Source: UBA7398 sp963978235 (lineage in GTDB: Bacteria; Actinomycetota; Actinomycetes; Nanopelagicales; Nanopelagicaceae). From it: 14,334 nucleotides of DNA. The notes below the pieces were generated by a model. That model saw only the letters and a program-made list of their open reading frames with translations, did no database searches and was not told where the DNA came from. Position numbers and translations under genes: made by a program. The stretch covers positions 1-14,334 of the forward strand of contig CAXBQM010000025.1 in assembly GCA_963978235.1 (NCBI GenBank), read 5' to 3'. Shown in pieces: positions 1 through 7,488 of the stretch (positions within the stretch are counted from its first letter, which is position 1; the number at the start of each line of letters is the position of its first letter).

Positions 1-334
1 ACAGAATTTTTGCTCCAACGATTGCAGCGACAAAGCCAAACAGTAGGTTAAATACTAAATTCTTATAGAACATTCCCTTCTTACCTGAAGCTAGCTCTGA
101 ATCAAGATCAAGCGCCAACGCTGACCAGGTGGTGAATGCGCCACAAAATCCCATCCCTAGAAAAGCGCCGTCCGATGTTGGTTGGTCGAGAACTAGCGCC
201 AATATAAAAGAGCCGAGAATATTGACTAACAAAATTCCGGTAGGAAAAGAATATTTTTGTCGATAGTAACGATCAATAAGAAACCTCATCGGAGCACCGA
301 TGCTCGAGCCAACAATAAAATAAATAGTTCTCAT
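1..334 (-). CDS. crcB: CrcB/Fluc fluoride channel subunit, first of a tandem pair (cut by window edge)
   Basis: This gene is incomplete: it starts at ATG 334-332 and runs off the left edge after about 111 codons, close to the full family length. My translation gives a small hydrophobic protein with several membrane segments. It carries the CrcB signatures: an N-terminal glycine-rich helix ending in an Arg (VGSSIGAPMRF), the central LLVNILGSF motif with the conserved Asn, and a GAFTTWS version of the usual TTFS motif. CrcB/Fluc proteins are dual-topology dimeric channels that export fluoride and protect enolase and pyrophosphatase. Its ATG overlaps the stop of the upstream crcB copy by 4 bases (ATGA), so the two are probably translated together and may form a heterodimer, as in many Gram-positive bacteria. 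The Trp in place of the usual Phe in the TTFS motif is unusual. Family call is firm; heterodimer formation is inference. Confidence 0.87.
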   Translation of the reverse strand, partial: MRTIYFIVGSSIGAPMRFLIDRYYRQKYSFPTGILLVNILGSFILALVLDQPTSDGAFLGMGFCGAFTTWSALALDLDSELASGKKGMFYKNLVFNLLFGFVAAIVGAKIL

Positions 335-669
335 TTTTTCAATTTCGTTCTTATCAAGGAAACGACAAGCAGGCTTGGTAACAAAGTTGCTATGACATAA
401 AGCCCACCTGTTAACGCACTTCGTTCGGTCGTGAGTACCGCAAGGGATGAAAAGGTAGTAAAGCCACCAGCAACTCCCGTAATCCAGAACAAACGCTGTC
501 TCGGCGCGGTCGCAATTCGATAGGCAAAGAGCGCTGCTAGCGCTGATCCCAAAATATTCACAATCAACGTGCCGATTAAGGACGATGTGAACTCAACGAT
601 TTGCCACCTGGCGAGTGATCCAATGACACCGCCAAGTGCGATAGCTAATAAATCGCCAGAAATTGTTAT
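331..669 (-). CDS. crcB: CrcB/Fluc fluoride channel subunit, second copy, with non-standard start codon
   Basis: This is the upstream member of the crcB pair, about 110-112 residues. It has the N-terminal GGVIGSLARW helix, the GTLIVNILGS motif, and GGFTTFSSL, all CrcB/Fluc hallmarks of fluoride export channels. The full family N-terminus is encoded, but the frame has no ATG, GTG or TTG before the TTG at 567. That TTG lies inside the GTLIVN motif and would delete the first membrane helix. The likely start is ATA at 669-667, in the position of an ATGA overlap with the stop of the upstream holin-family gene, or ATT at 663-661, which lies 8 bases after a purine-rich AAGAAG. One base change (ATG to ATA) would explain this while leaving the neighbour with a valid stop (TGA to TAA). 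The gene could be poorly expressed, use a rare start, or contain a sequence error. The 3' end overlaps the next crcB by 4 bases. Confidence 0.8.
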   Translation of the reverse strand: MTISGDLLAIALGGVIGSLARWQIVEFTSSLIGTLIVNILGSALAALFAYRIATAPRQRLFWITGVAGGFTTFSSLAVLTTERSALTGGLYVIATLLPSLLVVSLIRTKLKK

Positions 670-1010
670 GTCTTCTTTAGTAACTTTTTCGAGAAGCTTG
701 AAACAACGCTGATAATAATCGCAGCAAGAAGAGCTGATTTGAAATTATCTATGGTTAAAACATCGCTCCATCTATCAGTAAGTTGCAACATCGCAGCATT
801 AACAATGATTAAGAAAAAGCCAAACGAGAGTATTACGGCAGGAAGAGTGAGAAGTTTGACGAGGCTTCCTAGGAACGTGTTTATGAGTCCGAAAATTGCG
901 GCAATCCAAAAATAGTTCCATGCGCCATTCTTGATGTGTACGCCAGAAATAATCGAAGTTGCTACCCACACAGCGAGTGTGAGACCAGCCCACCGCGCCA
1001 GGATTTTCAT
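666..1010 (-). CDS. phage holin family 4 (YvlD-like) small membrane protein
   Basis: A 114-residue, very hydrophobic protein with four predicted membrane helices at roughly residues 5-22, 32-50, 55-75 and 90-105, and a basic tail ending KKLLKKT. The pattern GLINTFLGSLVKLLTLP followed by a Gly/Phe-rich helix and IVNAAML is typical of the phage holin family 4 / YvlD group. These are widespread chromosomal proteins in actinobacteria and firmicutes, mostly of unknown role and not proof of a prophage. I chose ATG 1010-1008, which overlaps the sdhB stop by one base (TAATG) and begins MKILARW; an upstream in-frame start at 1049 would add 13 polar residues lying inside sdhB. It follows sdhCAB and precedes the two crcB genes, so it is probably cotranscribed with both. 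The membrane role is unknown. Confidence 0.8.
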   Translation of the reverse strand: MKILARWAGLTLAVWVATSIISGVHIKNGAWNYFWIAAIFGLINTFLGSLVKLLTLPAVILSFGFFLIIVNAAMLQLTDRWSDVLTIDNFKSALLAAIIISVVSSFSKKLLKKT

Positions 1011-1768
1011 TAGAGGCCTTCGCGTTTGCGAATCTTTGAACCTAACCAACGAATTGGATCGTACTTCTCATCAACAACGCGCTCTTTCATAGGAATGATT
1101 GCGTTATCGGTGATACGAATATGTTCTGGACAGACTTCGGTGCAGCACTTTGTTATGTTGCACATTCCAAGACCATGTTCTTCTTGCGCTTTACGTTTGC
1201 GATTTCGCAATTTATCCAGCGGATGCATATCTAACTCCGCCATGCGGATGAAGAAACGAGGTCCAGCAAAAGATTTTTTGTTCTCTTCATGATCACGGAT
1301 TACGTGACATGTATCCTGACAGAGGAAGCATTCAATACATTTGCGGAACTCTTGGCTCCGTTCAACGTCAACTTGTTGCATTCGAGCTTGGCCAGGTTTT
1401 AATTCTTCTGGGTGCTCATAAGCATCAACTTCCATCGCTTTCTTGTAATTAAAAGAGACATCGGTGACAAGATCTCTAATAACCGGAAAAGCGCGAAGTG
1501 GCGTCACGGTAATTGTTTCGCCCTCTTCGAAAGAATTCATTCGAGTCATACATGCAAGACGCGGCTTGCCATTGATTTCCATGGAGCAAGAACCGCATTT
1601 GCCGGCTTTGCAATTCCATCGAACTGCAAGATCTGACATCTCAGTTGCCTGGACTCGATGGATGACATCGAGCACGACTTCACCTTCATTAGCGGGAACT
1701 GTGACTTCTTTAAATCCACCTGACTTGGAATCGCCGCGCCAGATGCGCATCTTTACTTTGCGGGCCAT
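1010..1768 (-). CDS. sdhB: succinate dehydrogenase iron-sulfur subunit
   Basis: A 252-residue electron-transfer subunit of complex II, passing electrons from the flavoprotein to the membrane quinone site. The N-terminal ferredoxin domain has the [2Fe-2S] ligands C53, C58, C61 and C73 (NCKAGKCGSC, then LAC). The C-terminal domain has CIECFLCQDTC (C144, C147, C150, C154) and a second group C203, C208/C209, C213 ending in CPEHI, giving the [4Fe-4S] and [3Fe-4S] sites. Length and motifs match the subunit I recall for mycobacterial Sdh1 (about 248 residues). ATG 1768 overlaps the sdhA stop by one base (TAATG) and its own stop overlaps the next gene by one base, so translation is likely coupled. 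It works at the cytoplasmic face of the membrane with SdhA and SdhC. Confidence 0.96.
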   Translation of the reverse strand: MARKVKMRIWRGDSKSGGFKEVTVPANEGEVVLDVIHRVQATEMSDLAVRWNCKAGKCGSCSMEINGKPRLACMTRMNSFEEGETITVTPLRAFPVIRDLVTDVSFNYKKAMEVDAYEHPEELKPGQARMQQVDVERSQEFRKCIECFLCQDTCHVIRDHEENKKSFAGPRFFIRMAELDMHPLDKLRNRKRKAQEEHGLGMCNITKCCTEVCPEHIRITDNAIIPMKERVVDEKYDPIRWLGSKIRKREGL

Positions 1769-3693
1769 TATTTCTTACCGCCCTTCATCGACTTGAGCTC
1801 GGTTTCGGTGAAATATTTCTTTAGCTCATCCATTTCAAAGAGTGAATGTAACTCTTTCGGAAGTGGTTTGGCTTTCAATGATTTCAGGGCAATCTTCTTG
1901 CCGTTCCATTGCGTTGCATGATTTACCTGGCGCCACTTCGAGTTCATGCCTGGGAAATCATCGCGAGTATGTCCACCGCGAGACTCTTGTCGAGTAAGCG
2001 CAGAGAGAGCAATACATTCCGATACCAACAACATGTTGTCGAGATCGAACGTGAGATGGAAACCAGGATTGAATGCGCGACCACCTTCGGCTTTTGCTTT
2101 TGTAGCGCGAGCACGAAGTGAATCGATTTTCTTTAGCGCATCCTTCAATTCTTTTTCAGTTCGAATGATGCCGACGAGAGATTGCGTTAACTCCTGCAAT
2201 TCATGGTGAATTGTGTACGGGTTTTCACTATCTGATTTTTTGCCGCTCTTTCGATTAAACGGTGCATCAAGATTTTCTTGTGCAACTTTGAGCGCTTTGT
2301 CGGAGAGAGTTGGACGCTTCTTCATCGCTTTGACGTATTCGGCTGCACCTGCACCGGCGCGACGGCCAAAGACCAAGAGGTCAGAGAGCGAATTTCCGCC
2401 TAGGCGATTTGAGCCATGCATTCCGCCAGCAACTTCACCGGCTGCAAAGAGGCCAGGAACTCCCACTGCAGCTGCAGTATCTGGGTCAACGTGAACGCCA
2501 CCCATTACATAGTGACAGGTTGGACCAACTTCCATCGCTGTCTGAGTGATATCAACGTCTGCAAGTTCTTTAAATTGATGCCACATAGAAGGCAACTTCT
2601 TGCGGATGACATCAGCAGGCAAACGTTTTGAAACATCGAGGTAGACGCCACCATGTTCAGAACCGCGACCGGCTTTGATTTCGGAGTTAATCGCGCGCGC
2701 TACTTCATCTCGTGGAAGAAGTTCAGGTGGACGTCGATTGTTTTGCTGATCGGTGTACCAACGATCTGCTTCTGCTTCGTTATCTGCATATTTGTCTTTA
2801 AATACTTCTGGGATGTAATTAAACATAAAGCGCTTACCTTCAGAATTTGTAAGCACACCACCATCGCCACGAACTGACTCGGTGACAAGCAGACCACGCA
2901 CTGATGGTGGCCAGACCATGCCGGTGGGATGGAATTGCACAAACTCCATATCAATCAAACTTCCGCCAGCTTTCAAAGCAAGCGCATGGCCATCGCCGGT
3001 GCCTTCCCAAGAGTTGGAAGTAATTTTGAATGATTTACCAATTCCACCAGTTGCAAGTACAACTGCTGGCGCTTCAAATGCAACTTCGCCACCAGTTTCA
3101 CGCCAATATCCAAATGCGCCAGAAACTTTGGCGCCATCTTTCAGAATTTCGGTAATTGTAAGTTCAGCAAATACTTTGATGTACTTCTCGGCATCGCCGT
3201 ATTGCTTCTTATCTTTTTGTTGTAACGCAACAATTCTTTGTTGCATGGTTCGAATAAGTTCAAGACCAGTGCGATCGCCGACGTGCGCAAGGCGGGGATA
3301 TTCATGGCCACCGAAGTTTCGCTGACTAATACGTCCGTCTTTTGTTCGATCAAATAGCGCGCCCCATGTTTCAAGTTCCCAGACTCGATCTGGTGATTCT
3401 TTTGCATGTAACTCAGCCATGCGCCAGTTATTAAGGAATTTTCCACCGCGCATTGTGTCTCGGAAATGTACTTTCCAGCCATCGTTTTCGTTGACGTTAC
3501 CCATAGATGCCGCAACGCCACCTTCGGCCATAACAGTATGTGCTTTACCAAATAGCGACTTACAAATAATCGCTACGCGAAGTCCTGCTTCTCGCGCTTC
3601 TACCGCAGCACGTAAACCAGCTCCGCCCGCGCCGATAACTACGACGTCATACTTATAACGTTCCACCGAACTACCGCTTGTTGATTGTGTCAT
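1768..3693 (-). CDS. sdhA: succinate dehydrogenase flavoprotein subunit
   Basis: The catalytic subunit of complex II (about 641 residues), oxidising succinate to fumarate with FAD. The N-terminal Rossmann motif VVIGAGGAGLRAA is followed by AHTVMAEGGVAA, whose His (about residue 52) is the expected site of covalent FAD attachment. FVQFHPTGM and GGNSLSDLLVFGRRAG are the family's substrate and FAD motifs, and the C-terminal helical domain is complete. Length and layout match the mycobacterial Sdh1 flavoprotein (about 646 residues from memory). I chose ATG 3693; GTG 3696 directly before it is also possible, but AGGGGA at 3699-3704 is better spaced for the ATG. It lies about ten bases after the sdhC stop and overlaps sdhB by one base. 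Because complex II enzymes are reversible, sequence alone cannot exclude fumarate reductase activity. Confidence 0.96.
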   Translation of the reverse strand: MTQSTSGSSVERYKYDVVVIGAGGAGLRAAVEAREAGLRVAIICKSLFGKAHTVMAEGGVAASMGNVNENDGWKVHFRDTMRGGKFLNNWRMAELHAKESPDRVWELETWGALFDRTKDGRISQRNFGGHEYPRLAHVGDRTGLELIRTMQQRIVALQQKDKKQYGDAEKYIKVFAELTITEILKDGAKVSGAFGYWRETGGEVAFEAPAVVLATGGIGKSFKITSNSWEGTGDGHALALKAGGSLIDMEFVQFHPTGMVWPPSVRGLLVTESVRGDGGVLTNSEGKRFMFNYIPEVFKDKYADNEAEADRWYTDQQNNRRPPELLPRDEVARAINSEIKAGRGSEHGGVYLDVSKRLPADVIRKKLPSMWHQFKELADVDITQTAMEVGPTCHYVMGGVHVDPDTAAAVGVPGLFAAGEVAGGMHGSNRLGGNSLSDLLVFGRRAGAGAAEYVKAMKKRPTLSDKALKVAQENLDAPFNRKSGKKSDSENPYTIHHELQELTQSLVGIIRTEKELKDALKKIDSLRARATKAKAEGGRAFNPGFHLTFDLDNMLLVSECIALSALTRQESRGGHTRDDFPGMNSKWRQVNHATQWNGKKIALKSLKAKPLPKELHSLFEMDELKKYFTETELKSMKGGKK

Positions 3694-3702
3694 CACGATC
3701 CC

Positions 3703-4506
3703 CTAGAAGAAATAGACGTTGGTAATCGTGCCGTTGGCAACGAGGCGGACATAAAGATCTGCGAGCGCTACTCCGAAGAGTGAGATCCACGCAAAAACAG
3801 GATGCTTGTGATTGAGCACCGATACCCAAGTCCAGAACTTGTATCGCACTGGATGTTTGGAGAAGTTACGGAGACGTCCACCAATTGTGTGGCGACAGGT
3901 ATGGCATGAAAGTGAATAAAGCCAGAGCAGCGTTGCATTAAGCATGAGCACAACTGTGCCAACGCTCATGTGTCCCCACTCTTTCTCTGCATTTCTAAAT
4001 GCAAGAACTGCATCGAAAGTAAGAATGGCGTTAAAAATTAGCCCCGCAAAGAAGAACCAACGGTGACCGTTTTGCAAAATAAGTGGCGCGCGAGTTTCGC
4101 CTGTGTATTTGGAATGTGGTTCTGCAACTGCACAAGCAGGTGGTGACATCCAGAATGATCGGTAATACGCCTTGCGGTAGTAGTAACAGGTCATTCGGAA
4201 TCCAAGTGGAAAAATTAAAATTAATAGTGCAGGAGAAATTGCTAAACCAAATACAAAGATTTTTCCAAAAGGTTGGCCAAAGAGCGACGCGCCTTCAACG
4301 CACGTTGTTGAAAGACATGGCGAGTAAAACGGCGAGATGAGCGGCTCAGCAAAATAATTAGCATTTTCAAATGCGCGGAACGTTGCATAAATAATGAATG
4401 AAACAAGGACAGCAACTGTTATTGCTGGTTGCAACCACCACTTATCGTTTCGTAACGTTCGCTCTTTTATTTGCGCACGGGCCGCGGAGAAAACTCCAGT
4501 CGCCAT
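3703..4506 (-). CDS. sdhC: succinate dehydrogenase membrane anchor subunit, Sdh1-like
   Basis: A 267-residue membrane anchor with about five helices (near residues 27-44, 82-103, 149-170, 182-200, 238-258). It is the single large anchor type found in mycobacterial Sdh1 and related fumarate-reductase-like complexes, not a SdhC/SdhD pair. It holds conserved-looking Cys/His blocks: C64 and C69 in the loop after helix 1, FRMTCYYYRKAYYRSFW (C107), PPACAV (C125), and LSCHTCRHTIGGRL (C201, H202, C204, H206). I recall that mycobacterial Sdh1 was reported to hold a membrane-embedded Rieske-type [2Fe-2S] cluster in this subunit; these residues are candidates, but I cannot assign ligands. ATG 4506 is preceded by a strong ribosome site AGGAGGA at 4511-4517, the best in the sdh operon and a sign that the operon starts here. 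The sdhA gene follows directly. Confidence 0.9.
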   Translation of the reverse strand: MATGVFSAARAQIKERTLRNDKWWLQPAITVAVLVSFIIYATFRAFENANYFAEPLISPFYSPCLSTTCVEGASLFGQPFGKIFVFGLAISPALLILIFPLGFRMTCYYYRKAYYRSFWMSPPACAVAEPHSKYTGETRAPLILQNGHRWFFFAGLIFNAILTFDAVLAFRNAEKEWGHMSVGTVVLMLNATLLWLYSLSCHTCRHTIGGRLRNFSKHPVRYKFWTWVSVLNHKHPVFAWISLFGVALADLYVRLVANGTITNVYFF

Positions 4507-4548
4507 GACGTCCTCCTGAGAACAAGTGAAACTCCTAAGCGAAGTTTG

Positions 4549-4560
4549 CTCAACGTTGAG
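4549..4560. promoter_or_regulatory. 12-bp perfect palindrome upstream of sdhC, possible operator
   Basis: CTCAACGTTGAG is a perfect 12-base palindrome centred about 48 bases before the sdhC ATG, inside the 102-base gap (4507-4608) between tRNA-Ser and sdhC. This is the only untranslated stretch ahead of the sdh operon, so the operon's promoter should lie here or the operon is read through from the tRNA. I see no convincing -35/-10 pair. The palindrome could bind a dimeric regulator, or could be chance. Confidence 0.3.
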
Positions 4561-4608
4561 AAGTATCGCTAGGTGGCGTATGCGTAGGACGTTATGAAAT
4601 CAACCACA

Positions 4609-4694
4609 TGGCGGAGGGCGAGGGATTTGAACCCTCGAAGGTTTCCCTTGCCGGTTTTCAAGACCGGTGCACTCGGCCGCTATGCGAGCCCTCC
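4609..4694 (-). tRNA. tRNA-Ser (anticodon UGA)
   Basis: An 86-base class II tRNA. The 7-bp acceptor stem GGAGGGC/GCCCTCC, discriminator G and an encoded CCA (4609-4611) are clear. The anticodon stem CCGGT/ACCGG encloses the loop CTTGAAA, giving anticodon TGA, which reads UCA and other UCN codons by wobble. A T-arm with GGTTCAAAT and a long variable arm fit tRNA-Ser. It lies 49 bases downstream of the TRIC-channel gene on the same strand, at the end of the operon containing serS, which encodes the enzyme that charges it. The sdhC gene follows 102 bases later. Confidence 0.97.
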
Positions 4695-4743
4695 GTGGGA
4701 AAACTTACCTTCACCACGGTGCGTGCTCAAAATTTGACTGCTA

Positions 4744-5388
4744 CTACTCGCCCTTTTCTGGGTGATCCAAGTTGGGCAACGCCGGTTTGAGATAAAGGCG
4801 GAATCGAATCGACACCATATGAATCACAACAATCGCAGCAACACACATGACAACAGTTGTGTCTGAATTGATTGTTGTTTCATTAAGCGCAACAAAGATC
4901 GCCGAACCGATTGCAGTTCCGGTGGCGTAGAGCGGGCCACCAGTGAATATCTGAGGAGTGTTTCGTGAAACAACATCTCGAAGAATCCCGCCACCAACTG
5001 CCGTGATAATTCCTAACATCACTGCAACTAGGGCTGATGAATCAAAGAGAATGGCTTTGTAAGTTCCGGCAATTGCAAAAAGTGCGGTAGCAATTGAATC
5101 TAATACTGTTACAAGTTTCGTATTTTCTCTTACATATTTTCCATAAATCAACGCTGCAATAACTGCTGCCAGCGCAGTCAGTAAATATTTATCTTGCATC
5201 CCTGAAGGCCGACCGACGCCAAGTAATAAATCACGAACAATGCCACCACCTAATCCGGTCAAAATTGCCACCGCGATAACGCCAACAAGATCAAAACGTT
5301 TTTTCACAATTGCAAAAAGCGCACCTTGGAAAGCACCAACACCCACACTTGCTAAATCCAACCAAAGTGGAAATATCTGTGTGTTCAT
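4744..5388 (-). CDS. TRIC/UPF0126 (YadS-like) cation channel family membrane protein
   Basis: A 214-residue protein with about seven membrane helices formed by two similar halves. Each half has the signature glycine-rich kink followed by Arg-Asp: GGGIVRD at residues 47-53 and GGGILRD at 132-138. This is the hallmark of the UPF0126 family, the prokaryotic relatives of trimeric intracellular cation (TRIC) channels, which form trimeric K+-permeable pores; a role in glycine transport has also been proposed for related bacterial proteins. The C-terminus is a short hydrophilic tail. ATG 5388 overlaps the stop of the HAD phosphatase gene by 4 bases (ATGA), so the two are probably translationally coupled. 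Only 49 bases separate it from the downstream tRNA-Ser. The ion carried cannot be told from the sequence. Confidence 0.9.
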   Translation of the reverse strand: MNTQIFPLWLDLASVGVGAFQGALFAIVKKRFDLVGVIAVAILTGLGGGIVRDLLLGVGRPSGMQDKYLLTALAAVIAALIYGKYVRENTKLVTVLDSIATALFAIAGTYKAILFDSSALVAVMLGIITAVGGGILRDVVSRNTPQIFTGGPLYATGTAIGSAIFVALNETTINSDTTVVMCVAAIVVIHMVSIRFRLYLKPALPNLDHPEKGE

Positions 5389-6197
5389 GCAGGCAACTCT
5401 AATAACTCTTCGAGAACTATCGCGACGCCATCATCTTGATGAGGTGCAGTTTCGAATTTCGCATATTTCTTTGCATCTGGATGGCCGTCAGCCATTGCCC
5501 ATGAACGACCTGCCCACTGCAACATTGAAAAATCATTTGGGTTATCACCAAACGCAACACAATCGTCTGCGGTTAATCCAAGTCGGCCAGCAACTTTCGC
5601 AAGTGTTTCCCCTTTACTCACGCCAAGTGCGGAGATTTCAAGGAGAGATTCGTTTGCATTTGAATGCGTAATTGTCACCAAATCACCGACTGTTTTCTTT
5701 GCAATGTCCAACATTTCATCCGAAGTAAATTCATAGTCGGAACAGCGAGCCAAAATCTTCATCATAGGCTCGGTCATGGCGCTCTCAATTCTCTCTACGC
5801 CGACATTATCTACGCCTACATCCCACCGCGGGACATACTTAATTTCACGGTGAAAGGCATCAGAGATTTCACAAGCAAATGAAATGGGGGGAATTGCTTC
5901 GCGAAGTCTCTTCACCATTTCTAATTGGTTCGCAACTGGAATGAGCCACTGCTCCAAAATTTTGTGATTATGGATATCAAAAAGCATCGCGCCATTCCCA
6001 CAAATGCCATTTCCAAATTCAAATGCTTCTTTAATCTCTGGCATCCATCGAGGTGGTCGCCCAGTTACAAAATAAATATGGATTCCTAGATTGTGCGCTT
6101 TGCGAAATACCGCTTTAGTGCGATCGCTTATAACGCCGTAATGCGCAACTATCGTTCCATCGAGATCAGTTGCAATAAGTTTTGGTCGACGCCCCAC
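5385..6197 (-). CDS. Cof-type HAD-IIB family phosphatase
   Basis: A 270-residue haloacid dehalogenase-superfamily hydrolase. The four catalytic motifs are intact: D11 and D13 in ATDLDGT (nucleophile and acid/base), T45 in VTGRPPR, K195 in GVSKGETLA, and D218/D222 in AFGDNPNDF (Mg2+ binding). The large insert between motifs II and III is the C2-type cap of the Cof/HAD-IIB group, which dephosphorylates sugar phosphates, nucleotides and cofactors such as pyridoxal phosphate; the actual substrate is unknown. GTG 6197 overlaps the serS stop by one base (TAGTG), and the gene overlaps the TRIC gene by 4 bases. I recall a HAD-like gene next to serS in several actinobacteria, so the placement is probably conserved. 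Confidence 0.92.
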   Translation of the reverse strand: MGRRPKLIATDLDGTIVAHYGVISDRTKAVFRKAHNLGIHIYFVTGRPPRWMPEIKEAFEFGNGICGNGAMLFDIHNHKILEQWLIPVANQLEMVKRLREAIPPISFACEISDAFHREIKYVPRWDVGVDNVGVERIESAMTEPMMKILARCSDYEFTSDEMLDIAKKTVGDLVTITHSNANESLLEISALGVSKGETLAKVAGRLGLTADDCVAFGDNPNDFSMLQWAGRSWAMADGHPDAKKYAKFETAPHQDDGVAIVLEELLELPA

Positions 6198-7471
6198 TAC
6201 ACGCTCACCGGGCGGAAAGTGTCGGTCCCAAGGAAAGATTGCAGAGCTTGCGGAACTTTTACCGTTCCATCTTTTTGTTGGTGATTCTCAAGAATTGCGA
6301 CAATCATCCGTGGAATTGCAACCAATGTTCCATTAAGTGTGGCAATTGGTTTGGTTCCTTCTTCGTCTTTCATGCGAATATTCAGACGGCGTGCTTGAAA
6401 TTCAGTGCAATTAGAGGTTGATGTAACTTCGCGATAAGCGTTTTGAGTTGGGATCCACGCTTCGCAATCAAATTTACGCGCTGCACTTGAACCAAGATCT
6501 CCTGAGGCAACATCGATAACTCGGAACGGAACTTCCATCGCTTTAAGGAAATCTTTCTCCCACTCCAGTAACCGCAGATGCTCTTTTTGTGCATCCTCGG
6601 GCTTACAGAACGAGAACATTTCGACTTTATCAAATTGATGTACGCGAATAATTCCACGCGTATCTTTTCCATACGTTCCAGCTTCGCGTCGGAAGCATGA
6701 TGAATAGCCGGAGTAACGCAACGGAAGTTTTTTCGCATCAATGATTTCATCCATGTGATACGCAGCCAACGGAACTTCACTCGTTCCGACTAAATAGAAA
6801 TCATCCTTTTCAAGATGAAAAACATTCTCTGCCGCCTGACCAAGAAATCCGGTTCCCTCCATCGCTGCTGGCTTAACGAGAACGGGTGGAATTACCGGAA
6901 TGAAACCATTCTTTGCTGCACTAGCAATTGCGTAATTAACCAGGGCAAACTCAAGAAGTGCGCCTACTCCGGTGAGGTAATAAAACCGCGATCCGGAAAC
7001 TTTTGCCCCGCGTTCAACATCAATCGCACCAAGAGCTTTACCAATTTCAACATGGTCTTTCGCCGCAAAACCCTCTTTTTCAAAATCTCTCGGTCTGCCA
7101 ATTTCTTCTAGAACTTTAAAATCTGCTTCTCCGCCAACTGGTGCCGCTGGGTCAATCAGGTTTGAAAGGCTCATTAATTCGATTCGCGCTTGGCTCTCTG
7201 CTTCGCTCTTTTTCGCATCCGCTTCTTTTACTTGCGACGCGAGAGTTTTCGCTTTCTCTAAAATTGCTCTCTTTTCATCACCTTGAGCAGAACCCACCGA
7301 TTTTGATAGCGCATTCTGTTCCGCACGAACTCTTTCAAATTCAACGATCGCGGCTCGACGTGCTTCATCTGCTGAAATAACGCGATCAACCAACTCTGCG
7401 CTTTCACCACGTGCGGATTGTGATTTTCTTACCGCATCCGGATTTTCGCGAAGTGTTTTAAGGTCAATCAT
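6197..7471 (-). CDS. serS: seryl-tRNA synthetase
   Basis: A complete class II seryl-tRNA synthetase of 424 residues, the usual bacterial length. The N-terminal 110 residues, rich in Lys/Glu/Ala heptads, form the long coiled-coil arm that grips the long variable arm of tRNA-Ser. The catalytic core has the serine-binding TSE (230-232), motif 2 with FRREAGTYGKDTRG followed by HQFDKVEMF (about 260-286), and motif 3 NGTLVAIPRMIVAILEN (380-396). It catalyses ATP-dependent charging of tRNA-Ser and, where present, tRNA-Sec. ATG 7471 follows a modest GGTAGG. Only 16-17 bases separate it from pheA upstream, and the HAD gene starts within its stop codon. A tRNA-Ser(UGA) gene lies two genes downstream on the same strand. 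There is no T-box leader: no room exists for one. Confidence 0.98.
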   Translation of the reverse strand: MIDLKTLRENPDAVRKSQSARGESAELVDRVISADEARRAAIVEFERVRAEQNALSKSVGSAQGDEKRAILEKAKTLASQVKEADAKKSEAESQARIELMSLSNLIDPAAPVGGEADFKVLEEIGRPRDFEKEGFAAKDHVEIGKALGAIDVERGAKVSGSRFYYLTGVGALLEFALVNYAIASAAKNGFIPVIPPVLVKPAAMEGTGFLGQAAENVFHLEKDDFYLVGTSEVPLAAYHMDEIIDAKKLPLRYSGYSSCFRREAGTYGKDTRGIIRVHQFDKVEMFSFCKPEDAQKEHLRLLEWEKDFLKAMEVPFRVIDVASGDLGSSAARKFDCEAWIPTQNAYREVTSTSNCTEFQARRLNIRMKDEEGTKPIATLNGTLVAIPRMIVAILENHQQKDGTVKVPQALQSFLGTDTFRPVSV

Positions 7472-7488
7472 GGATGTAAGCCTACCGA

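Noticed and set aside
331..567. TTG 567 as the start of the second crcB gene (78 residues)
   Set aside because: It begins inside the GTLIVN motif and removes the first membrane helix with its conserved GG...R pattern, all of which is encoded in the same frame upstream.
334..1010. Fluoride riboswitch ahead of the crcB genes
   Set aside because: The crcB genes overlap or nearly touch each other and the upstream gene; there is no untranslated space for the aptamer near them.
666..1010. Prophage remnant suggested by the holin family name
   Set aside because: The phage holin family 4 name covers common chromosomal membrane proteins; no other phage gene, integrase or att-like repeat is seen.
2882..3325. 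147-residue plus-strand open frame inside sdhA, with others at 1464-1796, 3141-3551, 5240-5671 and 6382-6780
   Set aside because: All lie across well-recognised genes, have no recognisable domain, and are explained as shadows.
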